Origin: Leptasterias polaris
Taxonomy: Eukaryota > Echinodermata > Asteroidea > Forcipulatida > Asteriidae
Direction of reading: 5' to 3'
Assembly (NCBI GenBank): GCA_037783415.1
Contig: JAZGTN010000073.1
Location: 1,488,001-1,552,000, forward strand
Length of the DNA stretch: 64,000 nucleotides
Position 1 is the first letter of the stretch; the number at the start of each line of letters is the position of its first letter. The notes beneath the pieces were generated by a model. The model worked only from the letters and a program-made list of their open reading frames with translations. It was not told the origin of the DNA and made no database searches. Both the position numbers and the translations under genes were made by a program. Below are positions 1 through 11,500 of this stretch, piece by piece.

Positions 1-1108
1 GGAAATTGTTGGAGGATCTAATCAGGTCCAAAAGATCCGGTGGTCTTTTTAAGTATTTATTGAAGGGTTGTGGTACCCAGCTGTGCACGAACAATGCTCA
101 CTTGCACTTTTAACTTTGTTGATATTGACTGAAGTTCCTCAATGCTTGTTTGGGTTGTTTTTTTCCATGTACGAAATTGAAAGCTCCTCAAAACAGTTCT
201 TTCAGTTTCACTCAATGTAAGCGAGTAATCTTTTGCGTCCGCCTTGCAAATTCCAAAGATAACATTTAATTTAACAATCCACTCGAACAGCATTCAAGTT
301 TTATATAGGTCAGCTGTTTGCAGAAATGTCTAGTTGGGCCTCCTCTGCTAAATTAAATTCTACATGAAGTTTCACATGGCTAAAAAGAACGTGTTATAAA
401 TTCTATTGAATTTAATGCTATTAATTCCCACACCTCAATCATGGAAATCGAATGAGGGTTTGATCTGAAGAGTCAAAATCGTTTGAAGACGAATGCACAA
501 ACATGAAAGTGGCTGCTTTTTGCTGAAAAGGACTGAGAAAAGCTGACTAGTGAGCACAAAGCAGAGATGATATGGGGCTAGAGTTTTTCTGGCAAGCATA
601 TTGTCCCAATTGAATTGTGGACTTCACATAAATAGAAACTGATGATAGACTACAGAAGGAATGCATTCACTTGTGACTTACTGACTCTGCATAACCCTTG
701 TGATCTCTAGCCTCAGCTTTGACTATGACCTTTGACCTATCCACCCCCCTCCCCTCCCAAATGAGCAAGTGGGTGGCTGTTTTGGTTGTGGTTTTAAATT
801 TCTGCGGGATACGAATGCGGTGCTAGTGCAGTTTGATCATGGAATATCTAAATATCGGATCATGTGCATGTAGTATTGTTTTAAAAGTCATCGCTTCTGG
901 GTTCCTTAAAATAACAGAATGACTGCCCTGACTTCTTCAAGGAAATTGCTGGTTGTCCTTTTAAGAATGTAGACTATTTCAGGTAGTGTCTCTGTCTGCA
1001 GATCCTCTACACAAGGTTACTGTAGAGATTTGTTTAGATCCTCATATAAGGATGCCTGAAGCAGGCCTGATACTTGTTTGTTATTAGAGCAGTTTTTACT
1101 CAGTAAAG
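1..1108. other. Left edge, no recognised feature
   Basis: The short frames here have no domain signature, splice support or codon pattern of a gene. Confidence 0.4.
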
Positions 1109-1380
1109 CAGGGATGTGATTTCTCCGTTTTTAACTGGAAATCAATTTTTCTTCCTCCCCCAATTATTATTTTTTTTTTGCCCCCTTTAAAAAAACCCCT
1201 TAAAATCAAGTTTATAAAAAAATGAAGATGAAACTATATATAACGCCCCAGATTGCAGAGCAGGGCTTTTAAAACCAAAGATAAATGTTATTAGTGGGCT
1301 TCGTGCTCGCAAGTTTTCGAGCTCGGAAGCTTTGCGGTCAGAGTTCAATTTTCTTTTTTCAACAGCCAATCACATCCCTG
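1109..1380. mobile_element. Non-autonomous hAT-like element, copy 1
   Basis: The ends are CAGGGATGTGATT and AATCACATCCCTG, perfect 13-bp inverted repeats. The interior shares long blocks with the copy at 26858, such as AACTATATATAACGCCCCAG and AAATGTTATTAGTGGGCTTC. No target duplication is seen at this copy. Confidence 0.75.
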
Positions 1381-1384
1381 GTGA

Positions 1385-1510
1385 TGGGGAGCTCCATGAG
1401 GGCAAATGAAGTGTGCACTGGAGTTCAAAGTTCAAAGGGCACTAAGGCAATGGCCAGGGGGAGGCAGGTGCCTTTGTTGCCTTTGTTGCCTCCATGAAGT
1501 ATCAGGCATG
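1385..1510. repeat. Dispersed repeat B (GCCTTGGTGCCCC core), degraded copy
   Basis: Contains AAAGGGCACTAAGGCAATGG and TGCCTTTGTTGCCTCCATGA, matching the better copy at 2045. It directly follows the hAT-like element. Confidence 0.5.
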
Positions 1511-2044
1511 CTATGCTATGTTAAGGGAATCACATACATTATTACAAGCAGTCTTCTTCTTTGGGAACCTGTAAGATAGAATAGCTCTTCATCTGCCTTC
1601 CCACAGTGTGATGCCTAAAACCAAAAGTATGTTAAGGGAACCATCCCTCCACGGGGAACCAGTAATGGATGTGGGAATTAGATTGTTTGGATAGAGTCTT
1701 TATAAGTGGGAACCGAAGTGCCTTGAGGCGGGTCGGGGGACACGCTAGGCAGGTCAAGTTCATGCATGGAGCTGTGGGTTCAAGGAATGAGTTCCTGAGT
1801 GAAGGTGTTTTTGTTAGATCCTTTATCCTCCGGCTAAACAGATGTTCTTTGCGGTCGTTTGCGTATTTGGGCTAGTTGTCAGTTTCATGTGAGTTGCTTT
1901 TCTGGAGTTCGACGTGATGTGATTGTGATGGGAATGTTGACTCCTTCATAATGTGATTGTGTGATGGGGAAATTGAATGCACGGTCAATCAGCTTTCAGT
2001 TGATGACTTGTCGCATCATCCATGCCTGATACTTCGTTCTTGTT

Positions 2045-2214
2045 AGGGCATTTCGGTCAAGACGGCTTTTACTCTTTGAAGGGCACCTCCATGAGATAAA
2101 TATAAATATCTACTGGAGCATTTCAAGGGCATCAAGGCAATGACCAAGGGGCATGGAGGCAGTTGCCTTTGTTGCCTCTCTTGAACTACCACTATATCAG
2201 GCCTATACAGCGAA
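2045..2214. repeat. Dispersed repeat B copy
   Basis: From AGGGCATTTCGGTCAAGACG to ATATCAGGCCT, including TTTCAAGGGCATCAAGGCAA. The other well-preserved copies are at 3201 (opposite orientation), 19683, 22150, 22372 and 27752. Confidence 0.6.
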
Positions 2215-2255
2215 GGGAGTGTTGAATGATTGTGTTGGGAATTAATCGGTTTTAA

Positions 2256-2560
2256 AGGGAGTGTATACCTTTGGTAAGTACTCAAAAAATTGATGACCAT
2301 AAAAACTTACTTGGTAAGAAGCGCTGCAGCTAGCTGTTCATAATGTATGACATTTTGAGAAAAGATTCCCCTTCAAAGGAATGTGGTTTCAGAGAGAGGG
2401 ATTCAAAAAACATTTGATTCTGAGAAACGTTTACTGCATAAAACGTTTCTCAGATTGTGTATTCCAAATACAGATTGTTCTTCGTGCATAGACATATCCG
2501 CTTCAGATTTTCAGCAACATCTCATTGGTCGACCTTGCAGGTCTGATACTTAACGGAGGT
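2256..2560. mobile_element. TTAA-flanked MITE-like element, partial
   Basis: TTAA at 2252-2255 is followed by AGGGAGTGTATACCTTTGGTAA, the terminus used by several elements in this window. The body (TGACCATAAAAACTTACTT, GAAGCGCTGCAGCTAGCTG) matches the copies at 35487 and 43904. The right end runs into the element at 2563 and is unclear. Confidence 0.6.
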
Positions 2561-2562
2561 AC

Positions 2563-3183
2563 GGCCAAGTAAAATAAATATCATGTTGCTCATCCCCGCC
2601 CGCTCCGATTTTGGACGCCGCACTGAATTTTTTGTTATTTGTTATTTTAAAAAAATAAAAAATAAAATCTTTTGAAATCAATTTACATATTGAGAGCTAT
2701 TTCAAATGTATCCTTCATTTTTATTGAGCAATTTCATCATCTTTCTTGCATGTAGGCCTACAAAAAATGCTATTTCCACAACGCGATCATGAGAAAATCC
2801 TTATTTTCTTCAGAACGTTTTGCCCTTCACATTTGCATGCCACAGTTCTTTTTTGAACAAGATCTTTGCACCAGGACGTGATGCCACACACACACAGAAT
2901 AATTTTGGAGCAAAAGCAGGAAGAACTCTTGGAAAGAATAACAAGATGTATCGAAATGGACACGGAAACACACAAGGCAACTTTAAACAGAATTTGAGGA
3001 CATACAGCACATGCTCATAAAACCATAAAACCATCTTCAAATACGTTATGGTGGCCATCTTACCCCATGGTGGCCATCTTGAAAAAAATAACAAACAATT
3101 TGAAAATAACAAATGACAAGGACCTCCCTCACCACTTTTTTTAAAAGTCCGGACGAGCAACATGTTATTTATTTTACTTGGCC
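2563..3183. mobile_element. Inverted-repeat element with GGCCAAGTAAAATAAATA ends, copy 1
   Basis: The left end GGCCAAGTAAAATAAATA is repeated inverted at the right end (TATTTATTTTACTTGGCC). Over most of its length it is nearly identical to 12315-13220. Small frames inside it are not genes. It contains a CACACACACA stretch and repeated GGTGGCCATCTT. Confidence 0.75.
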
Positions 3184-3200
3184 TAATAGAAGTAAATGCT

Positions 3201-3342
3201 TTGATGTCCCATGGTCATTGCCCTGGTGCCCCTTGAAATATTCCAGTAGAAATTTACATTGCCCTCATACAGTAGTACTAGTAGAGGTGCCCTGTACTAA
3301 GGTAAAACTGCCCTAACCTTTTCAAGAGCAAAGAATCAGGCC
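3201..3342. repeat. Dispersed repeat B copy, reverse orientation
   Basis: Holds TGGTCATTGCCCTGGTGCCC, AAATTTACATTGCCCTCAT and the end AAAGAATCAGGCCTG. It abuts the preceding inverted-repeat element. Confidence 0.6.
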
Positions 3343-4974
3343 TGTTGGCAGTGTAGCAACAAGTTGGTTAAGTTTGAAGTTTTCACAGCAACTAGTTTGT
3401 AAAACGTCAACATGAAAAACCATGCTGTGTGGACGTCTTTATCAATACATACTCAGGAGGAAACAAATCCCATAGTACTGCAACACTGTTTTCTTTACCA
3501 GACCTCCTGCACAATGCTGCATTTACTTACTAGGTGTATGGTCCTCACACTGTCTGAATGATATTGAAGAAACTTGCCACCCTGCCAGGAGACCTTGCAA
3601 ACAACAGTCCTCTGCTGATAGCATGAATGCCAACATCCCTCAAATTATGTAAACTTATCGGATTTAACCTTGGATGCCTCTCTTGTGTTTGTTCAAGTGA
3701 AAGGTGTGCAAAGAAAACAGGGCTCTGATGGAAAAATAGTTTTGGATTATAAATGGTCAGCTTCTCTGGGAGATAATGCAGAACGGAGAGAAAGGTTCTA
3801 GGATTGTGCTTTGTGAATTGAAAGTAATTACCGGTATAAGGCTGGCCTTTAATTTTCATCGCTTGGTACTTTGTAGGTCAGTTTTCTTGGGAATATTTCA
3901 AAAAGGAAAGAATGGTTTTGTAACAATGTACCTATTCATAAGTTTACAGCCCATTGGTAAAGTACCAATTTGAAAGGTCACTCTGTGAAAGGTACCAGAC
4001 TACATACACTATACGTGTACCAACATACATACATGTACATGTATGTACATGTACATGTATGTACTTGTCTGTAATTTGTAAACTAACATGTGATATACAC
4101 AGTGAGTGTAGACCGCTTGCATCACAAGCCCAAAACAGTCCCCTTACTGAGAGATTGGCTGAGAGTTGTGCACAGCGTGTACACAGCCACATAGAATTCG
4201 GTCAAATTGGTTTTTTTCGGTGGTGAATCCAAATCCAAACAAGTTTTGAGAAAACAATTGTTTTTTTTTGTACACTTGTATCCAGATGCATACAGTACAC
4301 ACTACCTGTGTGTGGGCCTCACTCTCCATTCTGTCCTGAACTTTAAGAAACATCTCAATACTGAAGTAGAAGTCTAGACCTAGAAGTCTAGGACATGTAC
4401 ACGTATAAGTAGTAAGTCTAGTAGGCTTTGTTTCCTGATCCTTGTAAGATCTGTAGAGGTCAGGAGTTACATGTACTGGTTTCTTTTCAGGCTTCATGTT
4501 TCAAATCTGTCGGGGTCCCGGGTGGAAAACGTGAGGTTAACAAATTCTATTTTGGGTTTCTCAGTGAGTGAGAATCCATCAGTAATTTTTCTAAGGTATT
4601 TTCATTTTCATTTCTGTTAAGAAATTCCACAATTTGGTAATACCATTTTTTTTAAAGGCTGAGTCATGTGCAAGGTACAATAATGTCAATAAAAATGTAG
4701 ACTCTTATCAGTTGTCAAAGGTTGAGAAAGGTTCTGCTAGGGTTGGAACGTAAGGCACTTAACCATTTCTGCAATGTACCGTAGGTGTGTCATTTTTGTT
4801 GGATAAGTGGCATGGTAAGCAGTTAACAGGTCAGCTACATCAATTTTGTTTTCAATTGTTAAAAGTTCTGTGCACGTTTAACGTAAAATAGATTTAGAAT
4901 GTTTAAGAGATAATATTTTTTGTAATTATTTTGTAAAAAATGTTTCGGTTTCAATCTGAGAAATTTCAGACTTT
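3343..4974. other. Upstream sequence without recognised gene
   Basis: Apart from the dyad at 4024, I see no exon, RNA gene or repeat copy here. It is either the last part of a 5' intron of the ACK gene or the upstream flank. Confidence 0.4.
4024..4065. repeat. TACATGTAC-rich dyad
   Basis: Alternating ACATGTAC and ATGTATGT units make a near-perfect palindrome. The TACATGTA core recurs many times singly across the window. Confidence 0.7.
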
Positions 4975-5185
4975 TATCTGAATTCAGACCTTTTTTATCT
5001 CTGCTTGTTGAAAACAAATTGCTGTTTTTTGTACAGATACCAAGAAACATGAAGATGCCCTTTGTTCTTCTCTTCTAGCACTGAGGACACTGCTCCCAAA
5101 AGTTTCTTAAAATATAACTCGCAGGTTTTTCTAAAAGTTGAAATCTCAACATAAAACTTGGATGATAGTTTCAGACTTTTTTTTT
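4975..5185. repeat. Dispersed repeat C, copy next to ACK exon 1
   Basis: Shares TAGCACTGAGGACACTGCTCC, AAAAGTTTCTTAAAATATAAC and TTTCAGACTTTTT with copies at 23240 and 38935. It ends about 150 bp before the exon-1 acceptor. Confidence 0.6.
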
Positions 5186-5332
5186 TTCCGGCCCAAAAAT
5201 GTATGTATTTGACGAGTTAAATAAACCCAGTTTTGAGTTTTGGCAGTAAGTGCCTGGTTTTGGCAAGTGGCGTCACAAACAATGTTTACCCCTTTTTTTC
5301 ATTCTCAATGTTGTTTGTTCTCTACCCTGCAG

Positions 5333-5580
5333 GTTTTAGAGACTGACATGCCCTACGAGTCGCCACAATGCCTTACGAAGGCACACTCTATGAGTTTCTG
5401 AGTGAGGTGGGTCTTCAGCAGTACCACCACGACTTCGTCAATAAACTTGGGGTGACCGCCATCGATCACTTGGCCTACGTCCAAACGGATGATGTTCTGC
5501 ATGTTGGAATGACTGCCCCAGAGTGGCGTCGATTAAAAGCATCAATGAAGAAAGTCAAGAAGGGAAAATTCAAACCGGGG
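5333..5580 (+). CDS. TNK2: ACK exon 1: SAM domain (coding from 5368)
   Basis: The exon holds 35 bases of 5' leader and 71 codons, ending at donor GGGG/gtaagt in phase 0. The peptide from TLYEFLSEVGLQQY to PEWRRLKASM is a SAM domain: a helix with LYEFL, the GLQQYHHDF core, and a final helix with a hydrophobic-Arg pattern. In ACK the N-terminal SAM-like region supports oligomerisation and membrane targeting. I chose the ATG at 5368 because it opens directly into the SAM domain and has A at -3. Confidence 0.88.
5348..5401 (+). promoter_or_regulatory. Overlapping upstream ORF at the ACK start
   Basis: The exon acceptor (CTACCCTGCAG, AG at 5331-5332) places an ATG at 5348, 20 bases before the main ATG at 5368 and in another frame. 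Its 17-codon frame ends with TGA at 5399-5401, inside the main coding sequence. The two ATGs sit in a near duplicate (ATGCCCTACGAG, then ATGCCTTACGAA), so both frames begin Met-Pro-Tyr-Glu. The upstream ATG has G at -3 and the main ATG has A at -3. If both lie in the mRNA, the uORF would lower initiation at 5368. That effect is inferred. Confidence 0.6.
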
Positions 5581-8500
5581 GTAAGTGCTTGTTTTTTTGT
5601 AAATGTGTCTAAGTGGAGGAAAGAACCGGAGAAATTACTAGATGAAACACACAGAATAAGAAAAGTAGCTGTTTTCACAAGAAGATTCAGTAATGTTTAA
5701 GAAAACTATTAAATGTTTAAGTTGCAACACCTGATTTCTCGCCGAAAGATCCCCAAAATTTAGATTTTGTTTCTCCAAACAAAGTTTGACTGATGCTGTT
5801 TCGAAAAAACATTAGATACTTTCGCGTCTGCCCTTTACCTGCATTTATGCAAATTGTTTGTATATGGCTGCTTGTAGCGTGAGATAGTGTCAGGTTCCAA
5901 CAGTGCATGAAACTTATCTTTTAAATTGCTACTAAACGCTAACGGATCAGTGTCTCAAATGAAATTTTATAATTTCCTTGACTTATCTAATATTTAAATA
6001 AATTTGGTGTCAACAATCTGACAATGCAACATCTTTAAGTACTGTGAAAGTTTTTCTGTAATGGGTGCCATTCAGAATAATCAATAACTCAGTTTACAGC
6101 TAGAATAATAGAATCAACAAAATTCTAAGGGAAAATATAGCTGTCGGTCTCTTCCAGATTATCTGCCATGCCTGTGTCTATGCTGTCCACTGTTATCGGC
6201 TGACCAAGTTTCGATAGCGGCCCTCTGTGCATGATGGGGAGATGGCAACAATGTCCCAGTTACAGAGTTGCCTGCTGGAAGCCAGGAAAAGCCATTGAAA
6301 ACTCCTGAGCTGGGAGTTCATTGATCTCAAATAGTGTATTAGAATAGTCTGTCAATAGACCTTATGCATATGACGTCATTTGAGTAGGGCGCCCTCACCT
6401 AGAGGTCAAAAGGAAGATGCTCATTGGCCAGTCTTGTGCGCCGCGCGTACAAATCAGCGCGTTTCCATTGTTTCATCATCAGTTTACCTCTAAGATGGCG
6501 GCTTGGTGACGTCAATGCATAAGGTCTATACAGTATTTAGAAATCAAATTTGGGGTGGGTGGGTCAAACCAAATTGGAAACAAATAAAAAAGTGAAATCT
6601 TTAAACATTGATTACTCTAAATGGCCCCTAAATTACCCCTAACATTTTATACAAGAAGGGAAACCTAATGCTTGTGTATTCTTTAACAAAAGAAAAAACA
6701 TTGTGTTGTTACTGGTGGTGATACTGATAAACAAATTGCGACCAATGTATCTGGTAAACTGGATTAAAAGAAAAGACCTAGGTACTGCCCATGTGGTCGT
6801 CAGGGATTGTTATGATCTAAGCGGGGAGGGATTAAAAATTGTTTCACTCTTGTAACATCCACATGACTTTCACTTTCCTGGAGATGCAGAGCTACATGAA
6901 TTTCTCTCAACAAACACCCCCCCTGAGAATCAAGTTTAGGGTGGCACTGGCGACCAAGTACCTTTGTCATGGGTGGGGGGAGGGGGGAGGGGGGGGGGTC
7001 TGAGGCACTGTAATTGGATAATTGATGGGTTGTCAGGATCTGGAATATTGTTGTCTGTCTGTCAACGCATTTTATACTGTGGGTGTCAGACAGGGTGAGC
7101 ACTGACATGGTATGTATAATAGGTATGGACATAAATGACACCTTAGGAAGGTGTAGGGAAGCTGTTAAAGTAGGCACACATTCTTCAACTGTTTTGTACA
7201 TACTGTGCATATCGTGTACATGTACATGTAGCCTGCTTTATAGGTTTGTACTAAAATTTGTCAAGTACATGTACATTAAAAATTTTACAAATTCACATGT
7301 ACTTGTAACTGACTAGTAGTAGTAGCCTACATGTAGGGTGTTTGTTTGGGCAAAACAGGACTCAATGATCCGTAAAGTAATTAAAGTACAGCTGTGTGCT
7401 TGAACAATATTTTTACAAAATTTAGTAACAACGGGACAACATGCACTGTACCCGACTTCAGGCATTCCAAGAACATTCATGAACAAGTTGTTGGGGGAAC
7501 ATCTCTTAACTTGTGCACCTGTTACTTTCACAAACTTGTCTTGACTTAACGAATGTGGTACATGTAGTTTATGGTCGGTCAGGTTACAGGAAACGAAGAT
7601 ATTTTGTTGTTTGGCCTAATGATGAAAGACTGAAACAGTAATGTGTAAACAGATTTGCAGGACATTAATTGGTAAAGAACACATAAACAATATCACACCT
7701 GTTAACAACCAACTTGTAAAGGTCTCAATTCATCATTAACTGAAGACAGGGCTGAACCCTGCCTTCCTTATGGACAAGCCTTGGAGGATCCTTGGACAGG
7801 CCAAGCTTTGTAAAGCGAAGGAAGTGATCTAAGGCATCTGTTACGCAGTCATTCTACTAGGCAGGGCTGGAGTTTTTGGGGAAAATCCATAACACTGCAG
7901 GACTTGTTACTCAAGAATTTCACTGGATCAGAAGTTGTTTAACAAGACTACATAATTAGGAGAAATCTTTCTCCACAACTAAACCATGGAAGAAGGAAAC
8001 TTACAAGCAGCGATAGAAGATTGATATAATTTGTCTTATGGGCAGGTAAACTTTGATAGTCCGCAGAATTGAAAGGTATCAGAATCAAAGTCAACATTTG
8101 AATTATCTTTTTATTATTTTATTATAGACATTGCAGAGTGAGGTATGAATATTCCATTGAAAAACAAAATAGTCCAAGATCGTCCGGACATGTCCAGTCC
8201 TGAGTTAACTAGTCTGGCACCATAAATTAATCACTGGCTTGTGGTCTTGTGTTAATTTGGAGCCCTGACTCTTGGGGGAACCTCAGATACTCTCCAAGGG
8301 ACGAGGCTGTCATTTCTTCTCCCATTGTTCAGTTTTAAAATTACATTTTTTTTAATGTGCATTTTAAATGGCAACATTTGTTTGCCTTTTGGTGAATTTC
8401 AGAAGGGTGTCAAGGTGTCCAAGACCAAGCCAACAATCGTGAGAGTGCCGTCACAGCCTGGTACACCGTCAGGGGGTCACATTATTCCCGCATCAGCAAT

Positions 8501-11500
8501 AAACATCCTAGACAGGGAGCTAGGCAGAGGGGAGTTCGGCAAGGTTATGCAAGGAGTATGGACGGACAAAGACGGCCAAAAGGTAGGATACTGTCAACTT
8601 TAAACAAATGTTTGTGTTCTGCAACCGGCCTTGATTTATACCCAAGGAACACCGTGCACTTGCCCCTTTGCTTTTGCCAATTCGCCATGGTGCTCATTGT
8701 AATGGTCTGCATTTACATTCACAAAAAAAGGTGCCTTTACCAGGAGAAACATTTCAATGACCATTCAAGAACAAAGTTGAAAGCTGACTGTTCTGTATGA
8801 TTTTTCCAGACATTTCTACTGAAAAAGGTGACATAATTTTGGGTTGAAGAAAGACAAATTTACTAGAGCAGGGATTAAGCCTGCGACGTCTGGATTAACG
8901 TTCCGGCGCTCTACCAACTGAGCTATCTATTCCTAATGTTGGTGGTCCCCATATTTTGTCTGTATCTTTGTTCGGGTGCCAGTCAGAAAATGTATAGTGA
9001 AAATAACCCACCATCTTAGACATGTTCAAGCATTTATATGGTGATTACACAAAAATGAATGATCTCTAAAGGGTTAAAGGTGGGCTGGAAGGTTCCCTTC
9101 TCGCATTCAGCCAGTAATATTGAGCTTCTTGCTGATTAGGGCAAGCAAGCAAGCCAGACCTGGAACTACATGGAGGCCACAGAGGCCATGGTCTCTGTTG
9201 CCCTGAGCTTGGCCTTGGTGCCCATTCAAAACTTTCCCATTGACTTCCAGAAGATTTTTCAAATGGAGGCGTGCCCTTTGCAAAATGGAAATGGCCTTGC
9301 ACTTTCAAAGATGAAATTCCAGGGCTGGGTGCTACTTTGAGAAGGGGCACTGACACCTGGATGTTATTATACACTATGCAGGTGGAATGCTCTCTCAGTC
9401 AACCATGACCTGCCATGGCTGTGACTTTTTATAACAAAAATCTGTTTTTAAACAAGTGCTTTTTGTTGGTGTTTTTATTGGAAACTAGAAAAGACAAACA
9501 TCCTGTGCATACAAAAATATTTCCTTGTTTTGTTGGAATTTAAATGGACATCAGGTTTACAGAACATGGGTTTAAAATAACATCACTTCATTAAAAACAG
9601 TGTCAGTTTTTCCCAGACATTTTGTTTTCTATTCACAGTTTCATCAAATGAATTAATGTGAAAGCAGTGGTCATTTGAAACCGTTGCGGTTATCAGTCCA
9701 TTTCAGCATCAGAACATAGTAGAAATTGACTGGTAATCCACTTGCATTTTTCATGCCTGTTGTTTGTAAAAGAATTATTTAAAAAAAACATTTGTGGATT
9801 TCCACTTGGCAGTATGCATGTAATGTTGTCCCACCCTCCATTCTGTCAATTCGTATTTCAGTGCTTGCCAATACACAAGTGCTAAGAATTGATCAGACGT
9901 GCCATGATCGGATAAATTCCGCTGCGTCTCATCAACCGTGACGTCGTTAAGAGCTTTAACAAAAATTTCCCTCCCCTCTGGCTCTTTGTTGTATTGCGAA
10001 AAATAAAAAAGATATAGAATGTCAATATATTATCACCTTCCAGGCACCGTGCTCTATAAATGTCTTTCCGGAACGCTAGTGGTTTATAGAGGGTCGCTCA
10101 CTGAAAGGCTGTTTGCCAGCGGCGTTGGAAAACAGCCACTGTTCAATGTGCACCGCGTATTATTGTGTTCCAGGTACAATATGTATTTATTATTTCTGGG
10201 GATAAAATGTCGGGGGTGTGCAGGGAAAGTGGGAAAATGTCAGCCTGGGGGGATTGTCCTGGAGAGTGGAGCCCTGTAAAAAAAATTGTATGAGTTTCAT
10301 GTGGTAAAAAAAATTAAGTTGAATGTTTTGGGTTGTTAATGCTGAGGTGCCCGTTAGGGCTTAGCATTTAATTTGGGTGCTCTGTTGTGTGAGTTTTTGT
10401 TCATATTGGTCTTTGCGTCAGCATTACAGTTACTTTTAACCCAAACTGCCTTCAGGTTTATGTTTAGGGCCCTTGCCTCATTCATACAAAATCTTGCACC
10501 ATCCCTCCAACCGTCATCCATGTCAAAACTCAAACTGTTGGACTGTGGTTGTGGTTGGCACTTGGCAGCCATCAGTCCTACAGAAGCAAACAGAATAGGC
10601 AGTTAGATTTTGAAGGGAAGGGGGTGGTATGGCAGCTTACGGAGAAACTCACTCTCACCGAAAAACTACTCTGCGGCAGTAGAATAAATAGCAAGACAAG
10701 TTCTCCAAAAAACATAATCTACAAAGAAAGTAGATACACACGTGGTGTTACCGCAAATCAAAGATACAAATACATGTACATTGATACCTCACCATGCAAT
10801 GCCTCAAATCCCACATAAATTGTAAACAATTATGAGAAAAGTTGTAATTTTTATTTAAAAAAAAATGCTATGTGGCAAGTAACACCCGGTTCAGACAGGT
10901 GCTCTAGAGTCGCGCCGAACCAAAAGTACATGAAAAGTTTGATGTCTGAAACAGTTAGGAGCGACTGGGCGCGCTAGAAGTCGAAAGGTCGACTGTTGCA
11001 GTCGTTCGGAACGACTCTGGAGCGCCTTGGTTTCAGATGTCGATCTTGTCATGAGCGGAACCTATTGTAAATGTTTTGTTAAGTTCGCCTGTCTGAAACC
11101 AAAATTTAATTGGGTCGACCTAGAGTCGCTCCTAATCTATTTGGTTCGGCGCGACTCTAGAGCACCTGTCTGAACCGGGTGTTACATGGTTACATGTAGA
11201 TGAACAACTGCTGCACAAAATGTATTATTACAATTATGAGGCATAGGATTTCATTTTTGAGAGGGCAAGACTGTTTTCATTTTGTGAAGAGTAGGCCTAC
11301 TTCCATTGGAAACTTATAAGGGGGGCAGGGGTCCCAGGCCAAGACCAGGGCAACAGAGGTCATGGCCTCTGTGGCCTCTCTGTAATTCCAGGCCTGATGA
11401 TGTCCATGGTTCATGTGTACTTAATGTATTATCATTTACCCGCTGTTATTTGCTTTTGAAATACTTGTCTGGATCTGTGTGGTTGCTAAAACAGAGTTTG

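Noticed and set aside
3954..4226. Overlapping frames on both strands around 4 kb
   Set aside because: They arise from the TACATGTAC dyad, which is open on both strands.
8868..8945. A tRNA gene on the - strand
   Set aside because: Same type as 30092; the 3' arm is damaged and no terminator T-run follows at a suitable place.
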